A stretch of DNA of 64,000 bases from Dipteris shenzhenensis. Taxonomy: Eukaryota; Polypodiophyta; Polypodiopsida; Gleicheniales. The translations under genes were made by a program, and so were the position numbers. The notes beneath the pieces were generated by a model. The model made no database searches, had not been told where the DNA came from, and worked only from the letters and a program-made list of their open reading frames with translations. Where the stretch lies: the NCBI GenBank assembly GCA_047967505.1, contig CM106538.1; one strand, given 5' to 3'. This document shows positions 45,566 to 55,201 of this stretch, in pieces; the stretch's first letter is position 1, and the number at the start of each line of letters is the position of its first letter.

Positions 45566-46030
45566 AAATACAAGATGAAAAAAAGGTTACAAAGAACAGC
45601 CTGCCAAAATGTAGGGAACTGAATGCAAACTCAGAAACAGTGAAGCAAAACTTAAAAATGCACATAGTATGCTGTTTGTGGAAGTAAAAAGATCAACAGA
45701 GTTGATACAGCTTGTGACTTCAAGTCGACACTTTTTGGGCATTACCTTTTGGCCTTTCTTCGTTTCTGTTTACTATGTTCCAAATTTCTTCTCTCACGAG
45801 GAGAAGACAAATCTTAGTCTGCCAGGTTGGGAAGTTCGTTCCAGAGAACTTCTCAACAAATGCGCTAATCTTGAGGGCATCCATAAATACAAGCTGAATA
45901 AATTATTGCAAACATAAAGCTCAGCCCGTCAAAAATGCAGGGAACTGAATGCAGACTCAGAAACAGTGAAGCATAACTGAAAAATGCAGATAGCATGCTG
46001 TGTGTCGAGGTTAGTTCTAGCAAAGTCTTA
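45414..46030. repeat. 322 bp tandem duplication (Copia III gag start and leader)
   Basis: 45414-45735 and 45736-46030 share TGGGCATTACCTT.TGGC, CTGCCAGGTTGGGAAG and GGGCATCCATAAATACAAG. The outer copy adds a second, more diverged gag start that no longer leads into gag. Confidence 0.85.
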
Positions 46031-46738
46031 TCATGTGCTGAATACGAACAGATCTGGGTAAAAGCTCCTGGACGATGTTTTATTTCAAGTGAACGACTAC
46101 AGCAGCACTGCCTTCAGACACGGCGGCATTTGAAGTGGTGATATGTTAACAGATCTTCCTTTTTCTACGGCAGAAGCATTTCCTTGAGAAATGTGGCGTC
46201 AGACACCAGCACAGCAGTATGGTGATGAAGCAGAGGTAGGTCAGAGTACAAAAAATGATGAGCTTCAGGATCTGGTCGATTTCACGAGACGAGCTGCAGG
46301 AGGAAAAATTTAGGTGTGCTGCTGTCACAGAGCTGGACTGAAATGGTGATTAGACAAGAAGCATGGCAATGTCAATTAGGGCTGAAGGTGTACGCAGGAA
46401 TTACGGGACAAAGCTGTACATAATCGGCATGATTCTGAGCTACTGGCAGGTATTATGCAGAGTGGCATCGATTTGCAGCGGCAGCATGGTCTTCAGGAGC
46501 TGTGGTGACAAAAATGATGAGCAGCAAACAGAATGTGGCACAGCAACTGAACGAAACTGTAGCTGAGAGCAAAATGTCGTCAGGTTTAGAGGGTGAAGAT
46601 CTTCAAGCAGTGATGAGTGTGGCGGTGAAGAGACTATCGGACATAGAAATGGCGATGGTGGGGTGCAGCAGCGTCAGGTACAATAGGATTAGAATCCAGA
46701 GGACTTTGGAGACGTTGAAGAAAACGGCTCTGATATTA
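46031..46738 (-). other. Leader of Copia III with primer site
   Basis: The minus strand right after the LTR reads ATAATATCAGAGCCGT, a Met-tRNA-like primer site (46725-46738). No domain is seen in the rest. Short ORFs on the plus strand (46502-46771) match nothing. Confidence 0.6.
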
Positions 46739-46850
46739 TGTTTGAGCCAAAGAGACGTTGACTTTCATTGACGAGAACTAGCCTTTTAAATAGGCAGAAT
46801 AAAAAGCAGAAAGATCCAAATTCCTCCTCAATCAACTCCTTGAATCAACT
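46739..46850 (-). repeat. 5' LTR of Copia III
   Basis: About 85-110 bases starting at TGTTTGAGCC (plus strand) and matching 38092-38180. Such a short LTR is typical of TRIM or TR-GAG elements. Its outer boundary is uncertain because similarity fades after about 46825. Confidence 0.6.
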
Positions 46851-47290
46851 CCGTGTGGATCTCTTTTCACATGAGTGACTAGAGCACACTCTATTGAGGC
46901 CCGGTCTATCACAACTTTCCTCAAGGGAGGCCGCCCGAGATGAGGGGTCAGTCTGAAAATAGCCCAGTGGATTCAGGGATCCAGAGACCCCCCTGCCACC
47001 ACAGTGTGAGACAGCCCGACAGACGCAGATCCTAGATATTTTCGCCGCTCACAGATGAGCCAGCTCTCAGCCCACTTTAGTTAGTATATGATTTGTACTT
47101 TATTTTGTTCGAGCTATTTAGCTCTTTAGATCAGCATAGTACTTAACAAGAGTCCTAGCGTGCCCTTTGATCCAGCCCATTGAGGCTTGTATGAGTTCTT
47201 TTTCCTTTGTGGTGTACTTTGTACTTTGTCCCATAGGCCCGCGAGCCATCTGCGGATGTTAATACATCTTTCTTTCTTTCTTTTTTCTCT
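46851..47290 (+). other. Possible LINE 3' end in intron 2
   Basis: Ends in TTAATACATC(TTTC)n at about 47259-47290, similar to the 3' termini of plant LINEs that close with TTTCTTTC or A runs. No RT or zinc domain is visible upstream, so this is a weak call. Confidence 0.3.
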
Positions 47291-47408
47291 TTGGAAGGCG
47301 TTAAGAAAAGAGTTTTGCATACCTTAAATTTGGTGCTTGTAGTCGATGATGCACTTGTGACAACTATTAAGGCTGATTCTGAAATGCCTGTAGAGAGGTT
47401 GCAAATGT
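47291..47408. other. Short spacer in UBP25 intron 2
   Basis: AT-rich intron DNA between the possible LINE end and the next tandem repeat. No coding region or transposon boundary was seen. Confidence 0.3.
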
Positions 47409-47730
47409 CCAAATGCCAAGGAGTGGCATTTGAAATGTTCTTGAGTATTGTAGGCGTTTTAGGCATTTCAAGTGTGTCAAGTGAATATTTAATGTGTTTC
47501 AGAAGTTTTTAAATGCCATTTGTGCAAGTTTAAAATTAAAATTGAAGTTTAGAGCTGAAAAATTGAGAGAGTCCAAACGTCAACGATTGGCATTCAAAAT
47601 GTTCTAGGTGTTTTTGGCATTTTCTGTTTGTCAAGTCAATATTTTATGAGTTTTAGAAGTTTTCTAATATCATTGGTGCAAGCTTAAATTTAAAATTGAA
47701 ACTTGAGAGCTGAAAAAGTGAGAGGTTTGC
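47409..47730. repeat. 164 bp diverged tandem duplication
   Basis: Units from 47409 and 47573 share CCAAA.G.CAA..A.TGGCATT, AAATGTTCT, GTCAAGT.AATATTT, GAAGTTTT, GTGCAAG.TTAAA and GAGAGCTGAAAAA.TGAGAG. Divergence is high, so it is older than the other duplications in the window. Confidence 0.7.
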
Positions 47731-48813
47731 ATATTTTCATATATTTCTATGTACGTTTACGGTGGCTTACCATATGAAGTGGCTTTCTTATTATGGGTTG
47801 ATGTTTCTCATTTTGCCATCCGTTGTTTTGGAAACGTTCATTGTCTCTGATCTGGTTTCCGTTGAGCAAGTGCTTGGCTTGGAGCTTTTTGCCCACCATG
47901 GCCTGCACCTCAACCAGCTCCTTGTTTTGCAGAGGAGTGCCATGAGCTATAGCTCTGAGACAATCACCTCTCACAAAATCTCGGAGTCCTTTTGAACCAG
48001 AAAATCCCAAAGTCCTTTTGAAACCACAAGATTCTTAATCATAACGCTCCAAGAGAGTAGTTAGTGCCATCCAACTTATCTTGTTGAGTAAGAACCCGAA
48101 ATACATCATCAAGGATTTGAGCCATGAGCAAAGCTGAATACTCTAAGATTTCTGGATCACTCTAAGTCACAATGCTTGCAATGCAAAAATACCAAAACCC
48201 CGAAGAATTATGTAAGGCAAATGTTTGCTATGTGTTTGCAGATGATGCAAATTTCTGTAATGTCTTGCAAATGCCAAAGATTATGTCTTCAGAGAACAAG
48301 CTTGCAATAAAAGCTCCAAGTTTTGATAGACTAGAGAATTAAGTATGGCAAGTGTCCCAATTTCACTCTCACACTAAGTGGAGGAAAATGCATTTTTTTT
48401 TCCAAATGGTTGTCTTGTCCAAAATTGCTCCAAAAGACAGAAGTCCAATATCTTGCAAGTGTCGCCGATTCAGATAATACAATGGCCCCAAAATGTTTGC
48501 CTTAATTGACGAAATCTGCAAATGAAGCAAAAAATGCAAATGCTTTGCTAAACTGCCAATGATAATAAGGCACTATTTGTTGGTCTACACGTTATGCATG
48601 TGTAAAGCGTGTGTAGCTCTAGAACAAAATTGGACACCCATGCAAATGTACAAGCAAGTACGACGTCAGTAGGACGACTATACAACATATGTTGCGGTCT
48701 GTTGGTATTGTGATAATTCTTTCTATCTTAAATGGTGCGCTTCCCTATCATCTAGATTTTAGATTTAGATGCTCGTTGGGGAGAGACTAAAATGAAAACG
48801 TCTAGACTACCTT
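47731..48813. other. Intron 2, unclassified DNA
   Basis: No domain. Many GCAAATG and TTTGCA words occur between 48200 and 48600. A 14-base word TATACAACATATGT at 48679-48692 recurs at 49652-49665, framing the repeat block described next. Confidence 0.35.
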
Positions 48814-49658
48814 TTGATTAGCCTTCTCCTTTAGTGCTAGCCTTCGCATGGTTGAGTCTGCCCCCCAGTCACCGAAAAACGCGTTTTGGGGCACCGAAAC
48901 GCGAAAAAACATTTCTAGACGAAATGTTTCTTAGAAACGTCCGAAACGGGCAGTTAGGGCGAAACGTCTGGCTGTCAAAAAATCCACCGCGACGGGTTTC
49001 TTTCTGAATTTGGCCGCTGTTTTCGTTTTTTTGCTCCTCTCTGGCGCCGCTCCATTTTTTGCCTTGCTCCTAGTGCCTACCATCTACTCTACCTTCTACT
49101 CTACCCTCTCCTCTCCTCTACTCTCTACTCTCTACTCTACCCTCTACTCTACTCTACTCTACCCTCTACTCTAGTCTCTACGGTCTACCCTCTACTTTCC
49201 TCTACGGTCTACCCTCTACCCTCTACTCTACTTTACTCTACTCTGTATATATGAAGTATATATAACTTCTATAAAATATAGTATTTTTAGGCGTTTCTAG
49301 ACGAAATGCCTGTAAAAATCTAGAAACATTTCTAGAAACGCGTTTCTAGAAACGTTTCTTGTGACACTGAGTCTGCCCTTCACCTCCGGAGTGCCGACAG
49401 AAGTATAAATGGATGCTCAAGTATGTGTGGGTGTGTGGATTTGTATGTGTGAGAGCATATTTTTATACTATGGTCTACACCCACTGTTGGGCGCTGATGA
49501 TGTCAGTGGGGATGTCATAGTAGCTAGTCCTTGCTATGCATGATGGGGTTTATGGTTTTCAACCTTGTGAGTGACTATCATGAGATTAAAACTGCACTAT
49601 GTTGTGTTTTTAGAGGATGAGTTTGGGAATGCTTCTGGATTCATCTAGGTATATACAA
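48814..49658. repeat. R340 repeat, copy 1, carrying a MITE
   Basis: Without the 515-base insertion this is about 330 bases, from TGATTAGCCTTCTCC to CATCTAGGTATATA, and matches 54858-55201 with few differences. It contains a TATA-like GTATAAATGG. It resembles a short LTR or a solo LTR, but coding sequence or terminal repeats to confirm this are missing. Confidence 0.75.
48853..49378. mobile_element. Mutator-like MITE (48864-49367) with 11 bp target duplications
   Basis: An insert of about 504 bp is present in R340 copy 1 but absent from copy 2. It is flanked by TGAGTCTGCCC at 48853-48863 and 49368-49378, an 11-base target duplication within the Mutator range of 8-11. Its ends are inverted and rich in AAACG(C/T)TTCTAGA words: left CAGTCACCGAAAAACG, right (complement) GTGTCACAAGAAACG. 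The middle (49080-49243) is a TCTAC/CTCTACC microsatellite. No transposase. The comparison of filled and empty sites gives good support. Confidence 0.82.
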
Positions 49659-49974
49659 CATATGTATAGCGTGAATACAACGGTAATACAGCATCATAGA
49701 CGTGTTCTTGTATGGATGATGGTGGTAGGAGCAATACAATGTTGTGTAGCACTGAGCAAGGGCAAGGTACATCACAGTGTAGTAGGATGTAGGTGTAATG
49801 TACGAGGTAGGTAAAGAGGCCCTCGCTCTAGTCAACTTACTCAACCACTAACAGTTTTTAAGGGAGAAAATCTCAAGTGAGAGAAAAAGTGCTTCTCACT
49901 CTCTTACTAGCCCATCATTAACGATTGCCTTAATATTTAACATTTCTAACACCATTGAGGATGTTAGTTAACCT
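49659..49974. other. Spacer between R340 and solo LTR
   Basis: No feature beyond AT-rich intron DNA. Confidence 0.4.
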
Positions 49975-50564
49975 TGTTAGAATTCGTGGTTAATGCCCCA
50001 CATGCTTTGCCCCCCATTCATGAGGAGAAGGGCAAGGGGCTTTGGCGGTTAGAAGGGGGAGTGACTGAGAGGGGGTCGCCGATCGGACAAAGTCAATGGT
50101 CGGTGGCCAAGGTCAAAGTCAATGGTCGGTGGGTTGGTGGTCAAGGTCAATGGCCGGTGGTCAAGGTCAATGGCCGGTGGTCAAGGTCAATGGTCGGTGG
50201 CCAAGGTCAATGGTCAGTGGTCAATCCACCACTCCTTTGTGGCCTCTCCCCTCTATTATATAAAACCCCCTTCCCCCTCACTATCATATAGCACTCAAGC
50301 CTTCAGCCTCTCAGCTCTGAAGCTGATCCGGCAACGCGCACTTAGTAGGGAGAAGGCGACTTGTCTAGCCCACTGTTGGTGGAAGAAGATTGCAGCAATT
50401 GCTGCCCTTTGTAGCTGCTCCTCTTGCAGCCTTTTGCCCTTCATTCTAGAAGGAAGAACTTGTTTAGTTTTGCCATCTCCTTTGTTACTTTGTTGTTGCA
50501 CTTTTGTTGAGTTGTTTTCTAGCAAGTATTCATCTCTTTTGCTTAAGTTGTACCGTGATTTCTA

Positions 50565-50567
<3 letters not shown>
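49975..50567 (+). mobile_element. Solo LTR, about 593 bp
   Basis: Begins TGTTAGAA and ends TTCTAACA, perfect 8-base terminal inverted repeats. The flanks AACCT (49970-49974) and AATCT (50568-50572) differ at one base and may be the target duplication. A TATATAAAA motif at about 50257-50265 gives a promoter, with the tandem array 50090-50225 upstream of it in U3. No internal domain or partner LTR is nearby, so it is a solo LTR. Confidence 0.72.
50090..50225. repeat. 20 bp minisatellite in solo-LTR U3
   Basis: About six units of (T/C)CAATGG(T/C)CGGTGG(T/C)CAAGG. The array translates in several frames, which explains the ORFs there. Such arrays in U3 often act as enhancer repeats in plant retrotransposons; that is general knowledge, not shown here. 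Confidence 0.85.

Positions 50568-50570
<3 letters not shown>

Positions 50571-50598
<28 letters not shown>
50571..50598. repeat. (CT)n microsatellite
   Basis: About 28 bases of CT directly beyond the solo LTR. Confidence 0.95.
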
Positions 50599-50602
<4 letters not shown>

Positions 50603-51774
50603 TTGCCTCCCTCCTCCACGCGATCAAACATCTTCACTGAGTCATGGATTTTGGTTCCTCGACCTTAGGCTGATGCAAGTTACCATAGCTTGCTCTATCC
50701 ACAACCATGACATTAGTAGCTAAGGGTAATTCGAGGCGTTGCTATGCATGTAAATGTAGATGGTTTGAGAGCTTGGGACTTTGCATGGGAATACCTCCCT
50801 TTCAGTATAGCCTTGAGGCTTCCTCTATTAGCCTTGCTTATCACAAGGCCAACTAGGTTATTCGGGAGGATCTGATATAGCTATACACATACAAGACTTG
50901 GTTGCTTCTCCTTGTGAAGCTAGCTTTTATGCAGATCATTGCTTACGGATATCAGAGGAGGACTTCATTGACTTGCTAGGCTACACACGGATCCACCTCT
51001 CCCACTCTTTGAGTTTGTGAATCGAGCATTGAGATTGGATGGATTGAGCGTATACTTGGAGAAGAATACTTAGGCAGCCTATGTGAGAGGAGCACTTTGC
51101 TCTCCTATGCTTGTGTACCATGAGATCTGCGGTTGTGACCTTTGTCTTTTCAAAGTTGGATTCTGATCTCTCTCTAGCATCTCGGTTAGAGACGTTTGAC
51201 GACCTTCATTCATGAGTCCATACGACACAGAGACCACTTGTTCAGGGCACATAGATAAGATCAAGATGCTTACACAAACTCCACCTAGAGCGTGATCACT
51301 ATTGGGTTTTTCAGTCCGATAGCACGAACCAGCAGTCCCTAAGGAGACGGCATCGCCAAGGCTTGCTGTGAGAGACACAACAGACTTGTTAGCGTTGGGG
51401 ATCTTGTCTCCACATTTGCCAGACAGGGGCATAACCGATGCATGTGATAGTGGCACTTGTCCGACGGAGAGCCACGGCTAGAGACCACATTAAACCACCG
51501 CATGTTGATCGAAATTACTGCTCTATCATAAGTTTCATATTGTTGCAGGACTGACCACCATCAATACGTCCCTCTATTGAGACCCATCCATTCTTAGCCG
51601 CTCGGTGGACTTAGTTCATCAAACAATGTACAGAGGAACACCACATTGCAGTCTTCATCCTCTCCATGGGCTCAGATACTTTGTACCAGTGTTGTGCTTG
51701 TATTTGTCTTGTGTGCAGATGCTTGCCTAAAGGCTCCACCCATTGAACTCATTGTATGTGGTTTTTTCAGCATC
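50599..51774. other. Intron 2, unclassified repeat-like DNA
   Basis: The composition (near 45% G+C) and short coding-like segments on both strands suggest old transposon sequence, but no domain could be named. It leads into the duplicated A/T-rich terminus at 51775, so a LINE 3' end is one possibility. Confidence 0.3.
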
Positions 51775-51943
51775 ATAGACCCTTTGGTCTTTTGCAGACA
51801 CTTTAATTAACTTCCTTTCTTTTAATAAAATAAGCTCCCCTCTCCCCGGTCTATCACATACGTTAATTATAGACCCTTTGGTCTTTTGAAGACTTTAATT
51901 AACTTCCTTTCTTTTAATAAAATAAGCTCCCCTCTCATTGGTA
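51775..51943. repeat. 94 bp tandem duplication, possible LINE 3' end
   Basis: Units at 51775-51868 and 51869-51943 share ATAGACCCTTTGGTCTTTTG, ACTTTAATTAACTTCC and TTTTAATAAAATAAGCTCCC. The second lacks a three-base and a fifteen-base block. AATAAAAT could be a polyadenylation signal. Confidence 0.8.
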
Positions 51944-53052
51944 CACAAATCATTTTGTTACTGGATTTTGGGTCATTGTTGCTGTTGCCTGGTTGATGTT
52001 GTTGCACATCTTTATTGTTGCCATGTGTTCTTTCTTGCGGGCATATGCTTGTCTATATGAATCTCTTGAAGGCATGAAGACGTTTTGTTGTTATTTAGCT
52101 CATGTTTTGTATTTATTTGTGGAAACACTTAAATTTAGAAAAATGGACAATTTGTTAGTCTTTGAACCATGTGTCTGAAGCATGTCACGATATGTTCCAA
52201 AAAACCTTGTGATGATACAATTATAACTATGCGACTATTGTATTGCACCTTGTCCTTGGGAGGTAGATTTGAAGGTTGTCATCCTACTAAGTTTTACACT
52301 TTCTTCTTAACATCACATTTTGTGCAGCTATTTCTTAGGGGCAATACCTATACAAAACCAGTTTGGATACTTTTAGATGATGTTGAATTTTCATATTAGC
52401 TTCTAGGCTATTGAAACCGACATGGTAGCTTATGATTGGTTATTGATGAGAACATAAGTGTAGCTTTGATTTTTTTAAAACGTTTTTTAAAATTTATCTT
52501 TAATTTTTAATTTTAATTTTTTCTAAAGTTGCTTACAAAATTCCTTCTTTCCTTTGTTCATTAAAAAATTATAATTTGTAAGATTGAATATATTCTAGTC
52601 TTATGAAGGTATATGTAGGCTATTGAAGAAGATCAATAAAATTAATGGAGATGGCTTAAAATTTTTGAAAAAAGCGTTGGAAAACTAGCGTGTGATTTTA
52701 AAGTTGAAATCAGGTAAACAATCACTACATCATTGTAGAAACGAATTTTGTAACATTTATTTAAAAAATGTGAACTTCCATTTCTTGTAAGGGCACCTAG
52801 ATGTGTAAAGCATTCAACCAGAGGCTTTTTTGGGTTTGGTGTGATGACAAAAAAGACTTACTTCTTTTAACTTTCTCGTGATCTTCTAGGAACCTTATGT
52901 CCGTGCATCTAATATTACCTTTCTTTTGTTGATGGAATCATTCATTATTGAGTAATGATGAGGTAGAAATGAGAGGGCTTTTGCAAGGAGTTGTGTTTGC
53001 ATATCTTTCTTGCTTGTGTGAAATTGACAACCTTTCTGTCTTTGTTGCGTAG
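51944..53052 (+). other. UBP25 intron 2, final part
   Basis: AT-rich intron DNA with a short pyrimidine tract and TTGCGTAG acceptor at 53045-53052. No coding domain. Confidence 0.5.
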
Positions 53053-53128
53053 GTGCAAAAAGCTGTCAGCAGCTCGAAAACAGATGTCAATTTTTCAAGC
53101 TCCAAATGTGCTTGTCATTCAAATGAAG
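53053..53128 (+). CDS. UBP25: UBP25-like exon 3 (second zinc pair, QAPNVLVIQMK)
   Basis: The acceptor AG is at 53051-53052. Joined to exon 2 the reading is EK-C-KKLSAARKQMSIFQAPNV; the C of CKK completes the second zinc pair (CEKC). LVIQMK is the conserved strand before the RFE loop. The exon ends in phase 0 after AAG; the following intron starts GCTAGT, so the donor is GC rather than GT. No GT donor near this point keeps the conserved reading. Confidence 0.88.
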
Positions 53129-53241
53129 GCTAGTGATACTATGGATTTTGTTTTCCTCTTTACTTACCTTATTTCTTCTGGCTTATTAAGGCTTTTTTTA
53201 TGATGGCTATCTAAAGAAATCTTCATTTGTCTTTTGTGTAG
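53129..53241 (+). other. UBP25 intron 3 (GC-AG type)
   Basis: 113 bases, 5' end AAG/GCTAGT and 3' end CTTTTGTGTAG. GC-AG introns are about 1% of plant introns and usually have a strong exon AG before GC, as here. Confidence 0.78.
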
Positions 53242-53334
53242 AGATTTGAGAATATACATGGTGGGAAAATTGATCGATATATTAGTTTTGAGGAGCGGTT
53301 GGAGCTTGTTGGACACATGTGTAGAGCAAGTGAG
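53242..53334 (+). CDS. UBP25: UBP25-like exon 4 (RFE, GGKIDRYISF)
   Basis: 93 bases, 31 codons, phase 0 at both ends: RFENIHGGKIDRYISFEERL and HMCRASE. R-F is completed from the previous exon's LVIQMK as in QMKRFE. Donor GTATGG at 53335. GGKI followed by I.F (usual for UBP25) fits. Confidence 0.88.
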
Positions 53335-53584
53335 GTATGGATGCCTAGGCTCACGAAGTGGACTCAAGCTTATTTATACACTCAATTTTCCTTGGTTGTG
53401 GAGTTTTTTTTTCATTTATTAGGTTTTTGTGAGAGGTGGATGGTGGAGGGAGCAAAAGTGTGAAGCTTTGCTGAAATGCATTTGCAAGAATGAGAGTACA
53501 AGTGGCTATCAACATGAGAAACCCTAAAATCCTAGGCTAACCACATTGGGGTTGAAACACACTAAAGTCAGCAACTAATTGTGG
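53335..53584 (+). other. UBP25 intron 4, start
   Basis: Intron sequence. No transposon boundary before about 53585. Confidence 0.5.
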
Positions 53585-53635
53585 TAAGGGGACAAAACCT
53601 TAGAAGAAAAAAGTGCCCCTAACCCTTCATTTAGA
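53585..53635 (-). repeat. Possible relic of a Copia II-family LTR
   Basis: GGACAAAACCTTAG and AAAAAGTGCCCCTAAC on the plus strand match the reverse complement of Copia II LTR words (5' LTR about 38870-38960). It sits just left of the Gypsy truncation and may be a recombination remnant. Confidence 0.35.
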
Positions 53636-53659
53636 AAACAGCCCACAAATAGAAGCATT

Positions 53660-54857
53660 GTGCAAAAGAAGGATGGCAGTTGGAGAATGTGTATTGATTA
53701 TAGGGCTTTGAATAAAGTCACAATTAAGAACCGTTTTCCAATTCCACGCATTGATGATATATTGGATTGGTTGGAAGATTCCTCAATGTTAAGTCGTATT
53801 GACCTTAAAAGTGGATACCATGAGATAAGAATACGGCCTGAAGATGTCTACAAGACTACCTTCCGCACTTCATTTGGCCTATATGAGTTCCTTGTGATGC
53901 CTTTTGGTTTGACTAATGCACCTGCCACTTTCAATAGAATGATGGACATAATTTTTAGACCACACAGAAAGTTTGTGGGCACTTTCTTTGATGACATCAT
54001 TGTGTTCTCTAAAAATGAGCAGGAGCACAGGAAACACCTCACTATTGTGTTTCAAGAGTTGAAAAGACACAAGCTATTCATAAACACTAAGAAAAGTGAG
54101 TTCTTTATGCATGAGATTCATTTTCTTGGTCATATAGTGTCAAAGGATGGAGTCAAGATCGATCCTGCAAAAGTTGAGGCCATAAGGAGTTGGCCAATTC
54201 TGAAAAATCTGCATGAAGTCAAAAGCTTCCTTGGGTTGTGTTCATACTATCGGAGGTTTATAAAGTACTTTGCAGAAATTGCTTCTCCCTTGCATGCTTT
54301 ACAGAGGAAAGCTGTACCGTTTCGGTGGGGACCAAAGGAAAATGCAGCTTTTGAAGAGCTAAAGCAAAAGTTGTGTTTTGAACCCGTTATTATCTTGCCA
54401 GATCTTGCAAAACCCTTTGCTGAAACTTGTGATGCATGTGGAAACAGCATAGGAGACACTTTGATGCAGGATGGCAGAGTGGTTGCATATGAGAGTAGAG
54501 TTCTTAAAGATGCTGAATTGTACTTGCAGACATACGAGAAGGAAATGTTAGCAGTGATACATGCTTTGACCACATGGAAACATTACCTTCTTGGAGCTGA
54601 TTTTTATGTGCAGACAGATCATCAGTCACTTAGATATTTTCTCAGACAGAGAAAATTATCTGAAAAGCACATGAGATGGGCTAACAATGTTTCATTTTCA
54701 AATTGTACATGTGCCGGGTAACAAAAATATCGTGGCTGATGCACTTTCCAGGAAACCACAGAAACCCAATGTTTCAGCAGTGAGCATTTCTTACAACAAT
54801 GTGTTAGATGTGATGAAAGATCAGTATGTTAATGATGCTGATTTTTCAACTATTTTG
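53660..54857 (+). pseudogene. Gypsy reverse transcriptase and RNase H
   Basis: RT boxes: WRMCIDYRALNKVTIKNRFP, LSRIDLKSGYHEIR (catalytic Asp), MPFGLTNAPATFN, then the active site GTFFDDIIVFS (normally YVDD/F.DD; both Asp kept). Then HFLGHIVSKDG and LGLCSYYRRFI. RNase H: FAETCDACGNSIGDTL, where the usual T-D-A reads C-D-A, then YLQTYEKEMLAVIHAL and QTDHQSLRYF. A frameshift near 54690 separates the tail, VPGNKNIVADALSRKP, in another frame. Confidence 0.9.
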
Positions 54858-55201
54858 TGATTAGCCTTCTCCTTTAGTGCTAGCCTTCGTCATGGCTGAG
54901 TTTGCCCTTCATCTCCGGAGTGCTGACAGAAACTCAGTACGAAGACTTTGTATAAATGGATGCTCAAGTATGTGTGGGTGTGTGGATTTGTATGTGTGAG
55001 AGCATACTTTTATACTATGGTCTACACCCATTGTTGGGCGCTGATGACGTCAGTGGGGATGTCATAGTAGCTAGTCCCTCCTATGTGTGATGGAGTTTAT
55101 GGTTTTTAATCTTATGAGTGACTCTCGTGAGATTGAAACTGCACTATGTTGTGTTTTTAGAGGATGAGTTTGGGAATGTTCCTGGATTCATCTAGGTATA
55201 T
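54858..55201. repeat. R340 repeat, copy 2, inserted in Gypsy
   Basis: About 343 bases from TGTGATTAGCC to CTAGGTATATA. The flanks suggest a 3-5 base duplication (TATTT): the Gypsy frame rejoins as FSTIYDQL when the insert and one copy are removed. It is the empty-site reference for the MITE at 48864-49367. Confidence 0.8.

Larger units (their letters stand above)
38092..46850 (-). mobile_element. Copia III: gag-only LTR element split by Copia II
   Basis: Minus-strand element of about 2.5 kb without the insertion. Right to left: a short 5' LTR (from 46739), primer site (46727-46738), leader, gag (45565-44996, continued at 38714-38520 after the 6.3 kb insertion), a short non-coding tail, and a 3' LTR (38092-38199). 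The LTRs share about 85 bases, starting T(G/A)TTTGAGCCAAAGAGAC on the plus strand. No protease, integrase or RT is found between gag and the 3' LTR, so it belongs to the gag-only (TR-GAG type) non-autonomous class, or is a Copia with pol deleted. Its gag reading is broken by stops. Confidence 0.7.

Noticed and set aside
50122-50565. 147-codon plus-strand ORF in the solo LTR
   Set aside because: Its first third is a translation of a 20 bp minisatellite and the rest is LTR U3/R sequence.
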